64,000 nt of DNA, from the NCBI GenBank assembly GCA_913057205.1, contig CAJXNO010000002.1:62001-126000 (forward strand), read 5' to 3'. The notes below the pieces were generated by a model. It saw only the letters and a list, made by a program, of their open reading frames with translations, did no database searches and was not told the DNA's origin. Origin of the DNA: an uncultured Flavobacteriales bacterium. GTDB lineage: Bacteria; Bacteroidota; Bacteroidia; Flavobacteriales_G; Salibacteraceae. Positions 26,403 to 34,761 of this stretch are shown one piece after another; position 1 is the stretch's first letter; each line of letters opens with the position of its first letter. Made by a program: the position numbers and the translations under genes.

Positions 26403-27620
26403 CTATAAGCGACGTGCACGTAGGGCGGCAACTGCACCGATAAGTGCTGCTAGCGCTACCAAGAGAAAGACCAAAACATGTGCATGCCTTGCGGGGTATG
26501 TATCCAGTATCCAGCCCATGAGCGGACTGAAGAACACATCCGGTAGGTAACCGATCACGGACATGATGCCTACCGCCGTTCCTGTGAGCGCACTCGGTAT
26601 TTGAGCTTCGGCCATGCCCGCAAAGTAAACCCCGCGCAGCCCATAGATTCCAAGCAGGGAAACCAGCAACGGAAAGAGGAACAAAAGAACCAGGGAAGTT
26701 TCGATTCCTGTTGCGGCAGCGATGCCGATACCTCCGACGAGCATGGATGCAAAGAGCGTGGTCATCGTCTTGAACGCGCTCCCCCATCGATCAGCAAGAA
26801 AGCCGGCCAAAAGAGGAAAAACGGGTCTCAGCCACAATGCAAATCCACCGAGCCGTGCCGATGCCAGCTCCGAAAAACCCATCACCTCAGAGGCCATCAA
26901 GCTGAGGTCATCCGTGGCCTTATAACCCACATATGCACAAAAGATAATCGTCGCCTGAAGCCGAATGCTGGGTTGGCGCATCAAGGAAACCACGGTCTTC
27001 CAAGAAAGCGACTTGCTCGATTGGCCTACTTCATCCCTTGCTGGAAAAACGAACCACGATAAGACACCGATGCTGATCACTACGGCAGAAACAACCGATA
27101 CCACCCGTGCAAAGGAATTTACGCTGCCATCTACAGAAGGTGCAAACACGGAAAGTCCGACCAGTCCGATCAACGCAGCAGCAAGACCACGTCCGCCCTC
27201 TAACCATCCAAAGGCCTTCCCTTGATCCGTTTCAGCAGCCCAAAAACGTGTAGCCTTGATCATTGCAGCCCATAGCAAGAAGATCGTAGTAAAACCCCAG
27301 TAGGCATACAACACAAGCAACCCAGTGAAGGATGGGCCTGTAGCGAAATAGACGCCCCCCAGTCCGGTCAGAACCAGTGCTCCTGCGATCAAGCTCCGCG
27401 CCGGTAGTCGGTCGGCTAGCGGTCCGCCGAAGAAGTAGGATACCGCAGCAACAATACCATATGCAGAAAATGCCGAACCAATCTCGGTATTGGTATAATT
27501 GAAGGCTTCGAGTAAGCTCGGACGAAAGATGCGTGGAATAACAAAGGGAAGAAAGAACACGCCCTCGCCGGCTAAGATGAGCATCAGCATTTGAAGCGTA
27601 TGAGCGATGGGCGAACGCAC
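26403..27620 (-). CDS. Major facilitator superfamily transporter
   Basis: Encodes 405 residues with 12 predicted membrane helices in two sets of six. The loop 2-3 signature region reads YFFGGPLADRLPARSLIAGA, close to the MFS G-x-L-a-D-R pattern, and a second copy appears after helix 8 (AGFLADRWGSAFKTM). The substrate cannot be inferred. Organisation resembles sugar-phosphate or nitrate-type MFS carriers, but no diagnostic residues were seen. It lies downstream of the 55-residue CxxC gene on the same strand, separated from it by a terminator-like hairpin. Confidence 0.88.
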   Translation of the reverse strand: MRSPIAHTLQMLMLILAGEGVFFLPFVIPRIFRPSLLEAFNYTNTEIGSAFSAYGIVAAVSYFFGGPLADRLPARSLIAGALVLTGLGGVYFATGPSFTGLLVLYAYWGFTTIFLLWAAMIKATRFWAAETDQGKAFGWLEGGRGLAAALIGLVGLSVFAPSVDGSVNSFARVVSVVSAVVISIGVLSWFVFPARDEVGQSSKSLSWKTVVSLMRQPSIRLQATIIFCAYVGYKATDDLSLMASEVMGFSELASARLGGFALWLRPVFPLLAGFLADRWGSAFKTMTTLFASMLVGGIGIAAATGIETSLVLLFLFPLLVSLLGIYGLRGVYFAGMAEAQIPSALTGTAVGIMSVIGYLPDVFFSPLMGWILDTYPARHAHVLVFLLVALAALIGAVAALRARRL

Positions 27621-27636
27621 GCTGAAAGGTGGAAAT

Positions 27637-27686
27637 AAAAAACCGACTGAGCAACAGTTGAGCCATCAACTGCCGATCAATCGGTC
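27637..27686 (-). terminator. Intrinsic terminator of the 55-residue CxxC gene
   Basis: On the minus strand, ACCGA and TCGGT bracket an inner perfect hairpin CAGTTGA-TGGC-TCAACTG and are followed by a T6 run. It begins about 22 bases after the stop codon of the small gene. Confidence 0.7.
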
Positions 27687-27708
27687 GACCTTAAAATACA
27701 GAGAAGTC

Positions 27709-27876
27709 TTAGCTACCGCAACCCACGCACTCGAATTCTGAGCTGCTCGGACGTACGCCGTTCAAGGTCATTTCGAGGTTATGGATCTTATCTCGGATCT
27801 CCATGTCTTGCATCATATTTCCGGTGAGGGAAGCTTTCAACGCTTCGATCTCGTTTTGCAATGCTGCTTTTTCCAT
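27709..27876 (-). CDS. 55-residue microprotein with coiled coil and C-terminal CxxC
   Basis: A short gene of 55 codons. The protein begins MEKAALQNEIEALKASLTGN, a heptad-like amphipathic helix, continues with a second helix (MQDMEIRDKIHNLEMTLNGV) and ends SSSEFECVGCGS, a Cys-Val-Gly-Cys pair three residues from the end. It has its own promoter (27901-27930), an A-rich leader (CTAAAAAACAAAATCA) typical of well-expressed Bacteroidota genes, and its own terminator (27637-27686). The Cys pair could bind metal or undergo redox chemistry. I do not recognise a named family. Confidence 0.75.
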   Translation of the reverse strand: MEKAALQNEIEALKASLTGNMMQDMEIRDKIHNLEMTLNGVRPSSSEFECVGCGS

Positions 27877-27900
27877 TGATTTTGTTTTTTAGTTCGATAC

Positions 27901-27930
27901 CGAATCTAGCGCAGGAATGGAGCGGATCAA
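27901..27930 (-). promoter_or_regulatory. Promoter of the 55-residue CxxC gene
   Basis: On the minus strand, TTG (27928-27930), 19 bases, then TAGATTCG (27901-27908), 24 bases before the start codon. This fits TTG-N(17-23)-TAnnTTYG. Confidence 0.6.
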
Positions 27931-28001
27931 CACGAATCGCTTAGAGGTTTTCCAAAAGTTCTTGTGAACTATTCCGCTGATAATGTGGTAGTATTACAGC
28001 A

Positions 28002-29450
28002 ATGAAGGTCTTATTAACAGGTGCAACAGGTTATATCGGCAAGCGATTGCTTCCTGTTTTGGTGCAAGCAGGTCATCAAGTGGTCTGCACCGTGCGGGAT
28101 GAACGCAGGTTCAATGTACCTGAATCCATCCGCGAGCGGATCGAAGTGATCGAGCTGGATCTTCTGGTGGCGGAAACGCTAGAACGCATTCCAGGTGACA
28201 TCGATGCGGCCTACTACCTCGTGCATTCCATGTCCTCTACCGGCGACTACCGTGAGCTGGAAGCACAGAGCGCGCATAACTTCAGGGCGCGCATGAATGA
28301 CACGGAAGTGCAGCAAGTGATCTACTTGAGCGGAATGGTAAACCAAGATGAGCTCTCCAAGCACTTAGCGTCACGCAAGCAGGTTGAAGGTATTCTAGGA
28401 GAAGGTGATTATCACCTCACCACGCTTCGAGCAGGCATCATCATCGGTTCAGGCAGCGCCTCCTTCGAGATCATCCGCGATCTGGTGGAGAAGCTCCCGA
28501 TCATGGTTGCCCCGAAGTGGTTGAACACCCGATGCCAGCCCATCGGAGTGCGGGATGTGTTGCAATGCTTGGAGAAAAGTCTGCATTGCAAGGAGACCTA
28601 TGATCAAAACTTCGACATCGGTGGACCAGATGTGCTGACCTACCGAGAGATGCTCTTGGGATTTGCACGTGTACGGGGTTTGCGCCGATCGATCTTGACC
28701 GTCCCCGTAATGACACCGCGGTTAAGTTCGTATTGGCTGTACTTCGTGACTTCTACCAGTTACAACTTGGCCACCTCCTTGGTGAACAGCATGAAGGTAG
28801 AAGTGGTGTGCCGGGATCGCCGGATCAATGGCATACTGCACATAGAGCCGGCGGGATATGAAGCATCCTTGCGACGCGCCTTCAAAAAGATCGAGAACAA
28901 CGGGATCGTCTCGAGCTGGAAGGATGCCTACATCAGCAGCGGTATCAACATCAACATTGCCGATTTCATCAAGGTACCGGAGTATGGCTGCTTGATCGAC
29001 AAACGGTCGGCAGAGATGCAAGACAGAACTAAAACAATCAACAGGGTCTGGAGCATCGGCGGTGAGAACGGCTGGTATTACGGCGACTGGCTATGGCAAA
29101 TCAGGGGCTACCTAGACAAACTGGTGGGAGGCATCGGCCTGCGCAGGGGGCGGACCCTACCCAACGAGATCAACGCGGGTGATTCACTGGACTTCTGGCG
29201 GGTTTTGTATGCCGACAAAAAACGCGGACACTTATTGCTCTACGCAGAGATGAAGCTCCCCGGAGAGGCATGGCTGGAGTTTAAGGTTCAAGACGATCGC
29301 TTGGTGCAAACCGCCACGTTCCGTCCGCTGGGCCTATGGGGGCGCCTGTATTGGTACGGGGTGTTGCCCTTTCATGGTTTCATTTTCAAGGGAATGTTGA
29401 AGGCGATCACCGGTGGTGAACCGGAGGTGCTGCGGGAGAAGGGGGTGTAA
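28002..29450 (+). CDS. NAD(P)-binding SDR protein with C-terminal DUF2867
   Basis: Encodes 482 residues. The N-terminal Rossmann fold starts at once (MKVLLTGATGYIGKRLLPVL) and is of the atypical, NmrA/complex-I-chaperone-like SDR type: AYYLVHSMSS replaces the usual Tyr-x-x-x-Lys region. The C-terminal 170 residues (from about RVWSIGGENGWYYGDWLWQI) are a DUF2867 domain. Fused SDR-DUF2867 proteins are widespread in Bacteroidota; a redox or lipid-related role is assumed but unproven. The gene stands alone between a repeat region and the CxxC microprotein gene. Confidence 0.85.
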   Translation: MKVLLTGATGYIGKRLLPVLVQAGHQVVCTVRDERRFNVPESIRERIEVIELDLLVAETLERIPGDIDAAYYLVHSMSSTGDYRELEAQSAHNFRARMNDTEVQQVIYLSGMVNQDELSKHLASRKQVEGILGEGDYHLTTLRAGIIIGSGSASFEIIRDLVEKLPIMVAPKWLNTRCQPIGVRDVLQCLEKSLHCKETYDQNFDIGGPDVLTYREMLLGFARVRGLRRSILTVPVMTPRLSSYWLYFVTSTSYNLATSLVNSMKVEVVCRDRRINGILHIEPAGYEASLRRAFKKIENNGIVSSWKDAYISSGININIADFIKVPEYGCLIDKRSAEMQDRTKTINRVWSIGGENGWYYGDWLWQIRGYLDKLVGGIGLRRGRTLPNEINAGDSLDFWRVLYADKKRGHLLLYAEMKLPGEAWLEFKVQDDRLVQTATFRPLGLWGRLYWYGVLPFHGFIFKGMLKAITGGEPEVLREKGV

Positions 29451-30006
29451 GCGATGCTCTCCTATGCATGTGTATGTGTCTATCGTTCATCACTCTTGAC
29501 GCTCTCCCGATAGCCAACGGGACTCATTCTCTAAATGCTGCCGTGCTGAGTTCTCACAGCCGCGCAATTGCTCGGGACATGTTCATGATGAAACCTCCAA
29601 TCAAAGTCGGCTATCAATCCCACACATCCCGATGCAAATCGGGATCTGTGGACGTTTACAGGAAATGCTCTTAGGATTGACTCCTAACTATCCTCCGATT
29701 CTCAGCCAGCTAGGCTTCATTCCTGTCCAATACTTTTTTAGAAAAAGTATCCAAAAATCGGAGAACTCAATCCCTTCGGTGTTTTGCCCGCAAGGCCACA
29801 TCGCTGCTCGGCTAAACACCACCACCCGCAACGCTGCCGCGCTGAGTTTTCCAAGCCTGCGCTCATTAACGGAATAATTTGACCTGATAGCTTCTAAGGG
29901 ATTAAGGGAATTCATCAACGAAAACCTCGATAGCACGACCGTGCAATCTGTGGGTAAAGCAAATGAAAAAAGCCTCCAATTTCTTGAAAGCCTTTGTATC
30001 ATTAAG
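29451..30006. other. Gene-free 556-base repeat-rich region
   Basis: No supportable gene. It contains REP-like palindromes (TCCCGATAGCC-AACGGGA at 29506-29523 and ATCCCGAT-GCAA-ATCGGGAT at 29626-29645) and a 9-base AT-rich hairpin ATACTTTTT-TAG-AAAAAGTAT at 29730-29750. It also has a degenerate direct repeat of about 22 bases (AATGCTGCCGTGCTGAGTT at 29534 and AACGCTGCCGCGCTGAGTT at 29830). Short open frames here show no protein-like composition. Confidence 0.65.
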
Positions 30007-30079
30007 TCGGGATGACAGGACTTGAACCTGCGGCCTCACGCCCCCCAGACGTGCACTCTACCAACTGAGCTACATCCCG
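30007..30079 (-). tRNA. tRNA-Pro (anticodon GGG)
   Basis: Folds by eye into a 73-base cloverleaf on the minus strand. The acceptor is CGGGATG with CATCCCG; the D stem is GCTC with GAGT; the anticodon stem is CACGT with GCGTG around the loop CTGGGGG; the T stem is GCAGG with CCTGT around TTCAAGT; the discriminator is A. The anticodon is GGG, reading CCC and CCU. CCA is not encoded. The sequence just upstream of its 5' end carries a duplicated fragment of the acceptor and D region (30126-30139). Confidence 0.95.
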
Positions 30080-30139
30080 AATACTTGTTCGGGATGTGGC
30101 GAAGTGCTTGTCCGCCTGAGGCGGAAGCTACATCCCGAA
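30068..30139. repeat. tRNA 5'-end duplication flanking a REP-like palindrome
   Basis: The 14-mer AGCTACATCCCGAA, the tRNA-Pro 5' region read on the plus strand, occurs at 30068-30081 and again at 30126-30139. The 44 bases between hold its inverted copy TTCGGGATGT (30088-30097) and the palindrome GTCCGCCTGAGGCGGA (30110-30125). A relative of that palindrome lies at 63289-63305. Confidence 0.75.
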
Positions 30140-30180
30140 AAGAGGTGTGCGAAAGTAAAAATCTAATGGTAATCTTTTGC

Positions 30181-30213
30181 TTTGATATTAGTTGATCTGG
30201 CAATGTACCTTCG
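30181..30213 (+). promoter_or_regulatory. Promoter of the YitT-family gene
   Basis: TTTG (30181-30184), 21 bases, TACCTTCG (30206-30213), 25 bases before the start codon. It fits the Bacteroidota pattern with C in place of the second-last T. Confidence 0.55.
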
Positions 30214-30238
30214 TCGCTAGAGTTAAGCCTGAAGTTCC

Positions 30239-31219
30239 ATGAACCACTTCCTCCATAACCTCATCACCCGTACGCTTAAGCGTTACTATCGGCGGCATCC
30301 AGAGCAGATGGGGAAGGGTTTCCGGCTCATCAAAAAAGTGCGGGAAGTGGAAGTGGAATTGGTCAATGAGGTCTATGGTTTCACCTTTTTATTGGTGGGT
30401 GTACTTTCTGCCTCCTTCGGTATCTCAGGGTTCTTGATCCCTAGTGGGTTCATCGATGGTGGGGTGATGGGTATTTCCTTGCTTCTGCATGAGATCACGC
30501 GCTTGGAGGTGCCCTTGCTTGTTGTGTTGCTCAACCTTCCTTTCGTGATCTTGGGCTACCGGGCCATCGGACGTAAATTCGCCTTAAAGAGCATCGGTGC
30601 CATTGCCTTGCTTGCCCTGGCCTTGTATGCCATCCCCTTCCCTTCTGTGACCACGGATCCCTTGCTGGTGGCAGTGTTTGGGGGATTCTTTCTCGGACTC
30701 GGCATTGGAACCGCCATCCGTGGTGGAGCCATCATTGATGGTACGGAGGTACTCGCGATATTCATCAGTCGAAAGTCAAGCCTAACGGTCGGTAACGTGA
30801 TCTTGATCTTCAACCTCTTCATCTTTTCTGCGGCAGCCTACATCCTTTCCATTGAGATTGCCTTGTATGCGATCTTGACCTACTTCGCCGCATCGAGAAC
30901 GGTGGATTTCATCATCGATGGTATTGAGGAGTTCATGGAGGTAACCATTGTATCGGATCACAGCGAGGAAATCCGACACAGCATCACGAACAAGCTCGGT
31001 CGGGGCTGTACGATCCTGCAAGGCAAGAAAGGATTTGCAAAGCCCGGTGAGCCACTTGCCATGACCGATGTGGTCTACACGGTGATTACCCGTTTAGAAA
31101 TGGCCGAACTGCGGACCGAGGTAGACAAGATTGACCCCAAGGCCTTCATGGTGATGAGCTCCGTAAAAGATGCCCGCGGGGGCATGGTGAAGAAGAAGCC
31201 GATCAAGATAATCCATTGA
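30239..31219 (+). CDS. YitT family membrane protein (DUF161 + DUF2179)
   Basis: Encodes 326 residues. A cytoplasmic N-terminal helix is followed by five or six membrane segments (for example VGVLSASFGISGFLIPSGFI, and GGFFLGLGIGTAIRGGAIID). The latter matches the glycine-rich signature of the YitT/DUF161 family. The last 85 residues are a DUF2179 domain (CTILQGKKGFAKPGEPLAMT, VVYTVITRLEMAELRTEVDK), a ligand-binding-like fold. It is probably an inner-membrane transporter-like protein of unknown substrate. Convergent with the HMA gene, leaving only 4 bases between stops. Confidence 0.9.
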   Translation: MNHFLHNLITRTLKRYYRRHPEQMGKGFRLIKKVREVEVELVNEVYGFTFLLVGVLSASFGISGFLIPSGFIDGGVMGISLLLHEITRLEVPLLVVLLNLPFVILGYRAIGRKFALKSIGAIALLALALYAIPFPSVTTDPLLVAVFGGFFLGLGIGTAIRGGAIIDGTEVLAIFISRKSSLTVGNVILIFNLFIFSAAAYILSIEIALYAILTYFAASRTVDFIIDGIEEFMEVTIVSDHSEEIRHSITNKLGRGCTILQGKKGFAKPGEPLAMTDVVYTVITRLEMAELRTEVDKIDPKAFMVMSSVKDARGGMVKKKPIKIIH

Positions 31220-31223
31220 TCAA

Positions 31224-31589
31224 TCATTCAACATTATATTTCGGTCGACAACACTGATCCAATCCCGCTACCTGCGCTGGTGATGCAGCTTGGTCATCGG
31301 CGTCAAAGCCAGCCTTGTTGATGGCATCTCGAATGGCCTCCGGTGTTTGCTTATCGCTCATGTAGGTTACGCGGATCACTTCAGCCTCATCATCCACCCG
31401 CACCTTTCTAATTCCTGGTAGATCGATCAAATGGTTATAGATGCGCGTACCACAACTTTCGCAACGCTGGCAGTGGTCGCAATAGATGTTGGTCTTCACT
31501 TCGAGTTCAATCTTCTCGCTGTTCTGTGCGGATGCGGACAGACTAAACAGTAATCCGACCATCAAAACGTTATGCTTGATCCAATTCAT
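31224..31589 (-). CDS. Exported heavy-metal-associated (HMA) domain protein
   Basis: Encodes 121 residues with a signal peptide (MNWIKHNVLMVGLLFSLSAS, then AQ). The HMA ferredoxin-like fold follows: IELEVKTNIYCDHCQRCESC, IRKVRVDDEAEVIRVTYMSD, and EAIRDAINKAGFDAD. The metal loop is expanded: CDHCQRCESC has four Cys in ten residues instead of the single CxxC of copper chaperones. A further Cys pair lies at the C-terminus (DQCCRPKY). It is likely periplasmic metal-binding. It is 18 bases downstream of the DASS transporter gene, in the same operon. Confidence 0.85.
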   Translation of the reverse strand: MNWIKHNVLMVGLLFSLSASAQNSEKIELEVKTNIYCDHCQRCESCGTRIYNHLIDLPGIRKVRVDDEAEVIRVTYMSDKQTPEAIRDAINKAGFDADDQAASPAQVAGLDQCCRPKYNVE

Positions 31590-31607
31590 CCGGCAAATAT
31601 CAAAAAG

Positions 31608-33026
31608 CTACGCATAGAACAAATAGATCACTGCAACGATCACCAAGATGGAGAGGATGTTCATCCAAATCCCGGCACGCATCATCTGCTTCACGTTCAC
31701 CAATCCACTCGAATAGACCACCGCGTTGGGCGGCGTAGAGATCGGCATCATGAAAGCACAGCTGGCAGCCAGGGTAACAGGAATGGTGAGCAGCAGTGTG
31801 TTTACCTCCATCGCTTCAGCAATGCCAAAGACCACCGGGAGCAATACCGTTACCAAGGCCACATTGCTCATTACCTCGGTCATGAAGAGCGCGGCAACAG
31901 TTAAGGCGATCAAGAGTCCCAACACATCCTGAAAGCCCAAGGATGTGATCCATGCCACGATCTGATCGATAAAGCCGGCGGCTTCCAACCCACTGGCTAG
32001 CGACAATCCACCCCCAAAGAGGATCAATATCCCCCACGGAAGCTTAGCCGCATCTGACCATTGCAGGATGAACTTCCCCTCTTTCCAATCCAGCGGTACC
32101 GTAAAAAGCAGCAATCCTCCGAGCATCGCAATGCTGGTGTTGTTTAAGAAGCGGGTTTCGAATAGATCGTTCCAGAACGAAGCGCTGATCCACAAGAACA
32201 CCGTAAAGCCGAAGATGATCATCACGAGTGCCTCTCCCCGCTTCACCTTGCCCAGGGCTTTCCAACGCGCTTCGAGCAATTCATCTACCCCGTCGATGTT
32301 GCCGGATCTGATCGGATACACCACCTTGGTGAGCAACAGGAATCCTGCGAGCAATAATCCTACACCCACGGGCACTCCGATCTTCAACCATTCTAAGAAG
32401 GAAAAGTCGACGCCGAAATGCTCGTAGTAATAACCGGCAAAGACAAGGTTGGGCGGTGTACCGATCAAGGTGATCATTCCACCGATGTTCGCTGCGTATG
32501 CAATGCCCAACATCATCAGCAGCGCGAAGCGACCCAAGATAGGTTGTGTGCGCTCATCGGATCCGACCAACTCGATAACCGACAGTCCAATGGGCAGCAG
32601 CATAACCGCCGTAGCTGTATTCGAGATCCACATCGCCACACTGGCCGTTGCGAGCATGAAGCCAAAGATGATCCCCGCGGGTCGTGAACCGGTCAGGCGC
32701 AGCAGTCCGAAGGCAATGCGTTCGTGCAAACGATGCGTTTCCATGCCCAAAGCGAGGATGAAGCCACCGAGGAAGAGGAATATGATCGGGTTGGCGTAAG
32801 GAATAAAGGTGGCGGAAACCGACAGAATGCCGAGCATGGGAAAGAGCACCATGGGCAGCATGGCCGTTATGTAGAGCTCCACTGCCTCCAGCATCCACCA
32901 GATCAGCATCCACGCCGCTACGGCAAAGACCTTATTCTCCAGCGCCAGCTCAAAAGGTGCGATCAACAGCACCAGCAAAAAAGCCAAAGGACCGGCGGCC
33001 CAAGCCAACCATCGGAGGTAGTTCAT
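31608..33026 (-). CDS. SLC13/DASS-family sodium-coupled anion symporter
   Basis: Integral membrane transporter of about 472 residues from the ATG at 33026. The longer TTG start at 33050 would overlap the divergent gene start, so I reject it. The two repeated Ser-Asn-Thr-type motifs of the family are seen as AMWISNTATAVMLLPIG (about 140) and SCAFMMPISTPPNAVVYSSG (about 430). A further TLIGTPPNLVFAGYYY lies near 190. Typical substrates are di- or tricarboxylates, sulfate or phosphate; which one is not decidable here. It is cotranscribed with the exported HMA protein gene. Confidence 0.9.
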   Translation of the reverse strand: MNYLRWLAWAAGPLAFLLVLLIAPFELALENKVFAVAAWMLIWWMLEAVELYITAMLPMVLFPMLGILSVSATFIPYANPIIFLFLGGFILALGMETHRLHERIAFGLLRLTGSRPAGIIFGFMLATASVAMWISNTATAVMLLPIGLSVIELVGSDERTQPILGRFALLMMLGIAYAANIGGMITLIGTPPNLVFAGYYYEHFGVDFSFLEWLKIGVPVGVGLLLAGFLLLTKVVYPIRSGNIDGVDELLEARWKALGKVKRGEALVMIIFGFTVFLWISASFWNDLFETRFLNNTSIAMLGGLLLFTVPLDWKEGKFILQWSDAAKLPWGILILFGGGLSLASGLEAAGFIDQIVAWITSLGFQDVLGLLIALTVAALFMTEVMSNVALVTVLLPVVFGIAEAMEVNTLLLTIPVTLAASCAFMMPISTPPNAVVYSSGLVNVKQMMRAGIWMNILSILVIVAVIYLFYA

Positions 33027-33049
33027 GGCGCCAAAGTAAATGGAAGACA

Positions 33050-33553
33050 ATGATTATCTTTCCTCCCAAGATGGTTTTTGAGGAATATCAGCGCTTTAAG
33101 CAATGGTGGTTGTGGATGATCTTGATCGGCACAACGCTAATTCCGGTTTACGGATTGTTCCAACAGGTTTATTTGGGTATTCCCTTCGGAAACAACCCCG
33201 CATCGGATGAAGGATTGGTCGTCTTTCTCCTGCTCATGATGGCCATCTTGGCGCTCTTTGCTTTCAGCGCTCTACGCACCCGAATCGACGATACTGGCAT
33301 CAAGATGGTCTTCATCCCCTTCAAGAAAAAGTCCGTGGCTTGGGATCAAATAGAACAACTCAGGGTGGTGAATTACGGTTTTGTAGGTGGATGGGGCGTT
33401 CGACTGTGGACCTCCTTCGGAACGGTCTACAACATATCTGGCAATAAAGGATTGTCCATCCAACTGAAAAATGGCAAGCAATTCTTGATCGGCACCGCCA
33501 AACCGGATGAACTGCAAGCTTATCTACAAAAACACAGAAGCAATTTTCTATGA
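33050..33553 (+). CDS. Small membrane protein with two helices and a PH-like C-terminal domain
   Basis: About 167 residues from the ATG at 33050; an ATG at 33071 is an alternative. Two hydrophobic segments (WWLWMILIGTTLIPVYGLF and LVVFLLLMMAILALFAFSAL) are followed by a soluble domain. That domain (RIDDTGIKMVFIPFKKKSVA, WDQIEQLRVVNYG, LSIQLKNGKQFLIGTAKPDE) resembles bacterial PH-like domains. No enzyme motif is seen. The stop overlaps the start of the secreted esterase by 4 bases. The upstream open frame extension lies antisense to the DASS gene and is not counted. Confidence 0.7.
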   Translation: MIIFPPKMVFEEYQRFKQWWLWMILIGTTLIPVYGLFQQVYLGIPFGNNPASDEGLVVFLLLMMAILALFAFSALRTRIDDTGIKMVFIPFKKKSVAWDQIEQLRVVNYGFVGGWGVRLWTSFGTVYNISGNKGLSIQLKNGKQFLIGTAKPDELQAYLQKHRSNFL

Positions 33554-34761
33554 AACACCTTCTACTCACCCTCTCCTTTTTAGTGTTCACGATGGCTGTT
33601 CAGGCTCAAGAACATTGTGATGGAACGCGCTACATCGAGCCCGTATTCTCGGAGATCGATTCTACGACCGGTATCTCTTTCGGACAGAACACCACTGTTG
33701 GCGGTGCCCTCAAGAACCTTCGTATGGATGTCTATTATCCAGCGCAGGAGTTCTTCTTCCGACGTCCACTTGTGGTACTGGCCCATGGTGGAAGCTTCAT
33801 CAGCGGTAACAGAAAGCAGCTTCGACTGCTCTGTCACACCCTTGCCCATCATGGCTTTGTAGCAGCAACCATCGACTACCGATTGTACGACGATCTCAAC
33901 CAGCAAGTGGATTCCATCATTGTATACGACGTGGTGGTGAAAGCTGCCTCAGACATGAAAGCGGCGGTGCGCTGGTTCAAAGAATCAGCAGCCACCTCCA
34001 ATGAATTTGGTATCGATAGTAGTTTGATTATCGTGGGAGGTGTTTCTGCAGGTGCCATTACCGCTTTGCAATATGCCTATTTGGATACCAACGACTATGC
34101 AGCCGGTTCAGCCTTGGACTCGGTGATCCAGGCCAATGGTGGCATCCGAGGAACATCCAACAACCTGTTCGATTTTTCTGACGACATCATCGGTGTGCTG
34201 AACTATTCCGGTGCATTGAAAGAAGCGAAATGGGTAGACCCTTATGAACCAACGGTATTCAGCGTACACGATGAATTCGATCCTGTTGTGCCGTATGGCC
34301 AGGACGTCACCACAGAGCTCGGCACCCCGGTAGAAGTTTCAGGAAGTGCCGCTGTGCACGAAGCCGCTCAGGAAGATGGCATACGCAGTCAACTCATCAC
34401 AATCGAAGGCAGCAATGGCCACGTAAGCTACTTCCTGAATGGTCCCAACACGGCGGATTACGCCAATGTGATCGACAGCAGCATGCGTTTTCTAGAATAC
34501 ACCGTCTGCGACCGCATCAGCGGTTCGTATGCACCAAGCATCAAAAGCTTCACGGTCTTCCCCAACCCAGCAACGGAAAGCCTCCAAGTGAATGCTGCAT
34601 TCCCCGTTCAAACCCTGAAGCTGTTTAACCTTCAAGGCAATTTGGTAAGAACAGCTGAAGCGAACGAACTGGAAGTTTTGGGTTTACCCAAAGGAAACTA
34701 CATACTCGAGGTCCACGGAAAACAAGGAGAACTGGAGCGTGAGCGGGTGGTGGTTTTTTAG
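33550..34761 (+). CDS. Secreted alpha/beta hydrolase (esterase-like) with T9SS type A sorting domain
   Basis: Encodes 403 residues with a signal peptide (MKHLLLTLSFLVFTMAVQAQ). The hydrolase core has an oxyanion region PLVVLAHGGSFISGNRKQLR (about 75) and the nucleophile elbow GGVSAGAITALQ (Ser at about 166). Later candidates for the acid and His are DEFDPVVPYG and NGHVSYFLNGP. The last 70 residues are a T9SS sorting tail (FPNPATESLQVNAAF, LPKGNYILEVHGKQGELERE). It is probably exported to the surface; substrate unknown, esterase or feruloyl-esterase-like. The preceding membrane protein overlaps it by 4 bases. Confidence 0.85.
   Translation: MKHLLLTLSFLVFTMAVQAQEHCDGTRYIEPVFSEIDSTTGISFGQNTTVGGALKNLRMDVYYPAQEFFFRRPLVVLAHGGSFISGNRKQLRLLCHTLAHHGFVAATIDYRLYDDLNQQVDSIIVYDVVVKAASDMKAAVRWFKESAATSNEFGIDSSLIIVGGVSAGAITALQYAYLDTNDYAAGSALDSVIQANGGIRGTSNNLFDFSDDIIGVLNYSGALKEAKWVDPYEPTVFSVHDEFDPVVPYGQDVTTELGTPVEVSGSAAVHEAAQEDGIRSQLITIEGSNGHVSYFLNGPNTADYANVIDSSMRFLEYTVCDRISGSYAPSIKSFTVFPNPATESLQVNAAFPVQTLKLFNLQGNLVRTAEANELEVLGLPKGNYILEVHGKQGELERERVVVF

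Noticed and set aside
29688-30002. 104-codon minus-strand open frame next to the tRNA gene
   Set aside because: It crosses REP-like hairpins and repeats, has no start signal or signal peptide, and is not protein-like in composition.
33027-33050. TTG start of the DASS transporter at 33050
   Set aside because: It adds eight residues that overlap the divergent gene start; the ATG at 33026 directly precedes the first hydrophobic segment.
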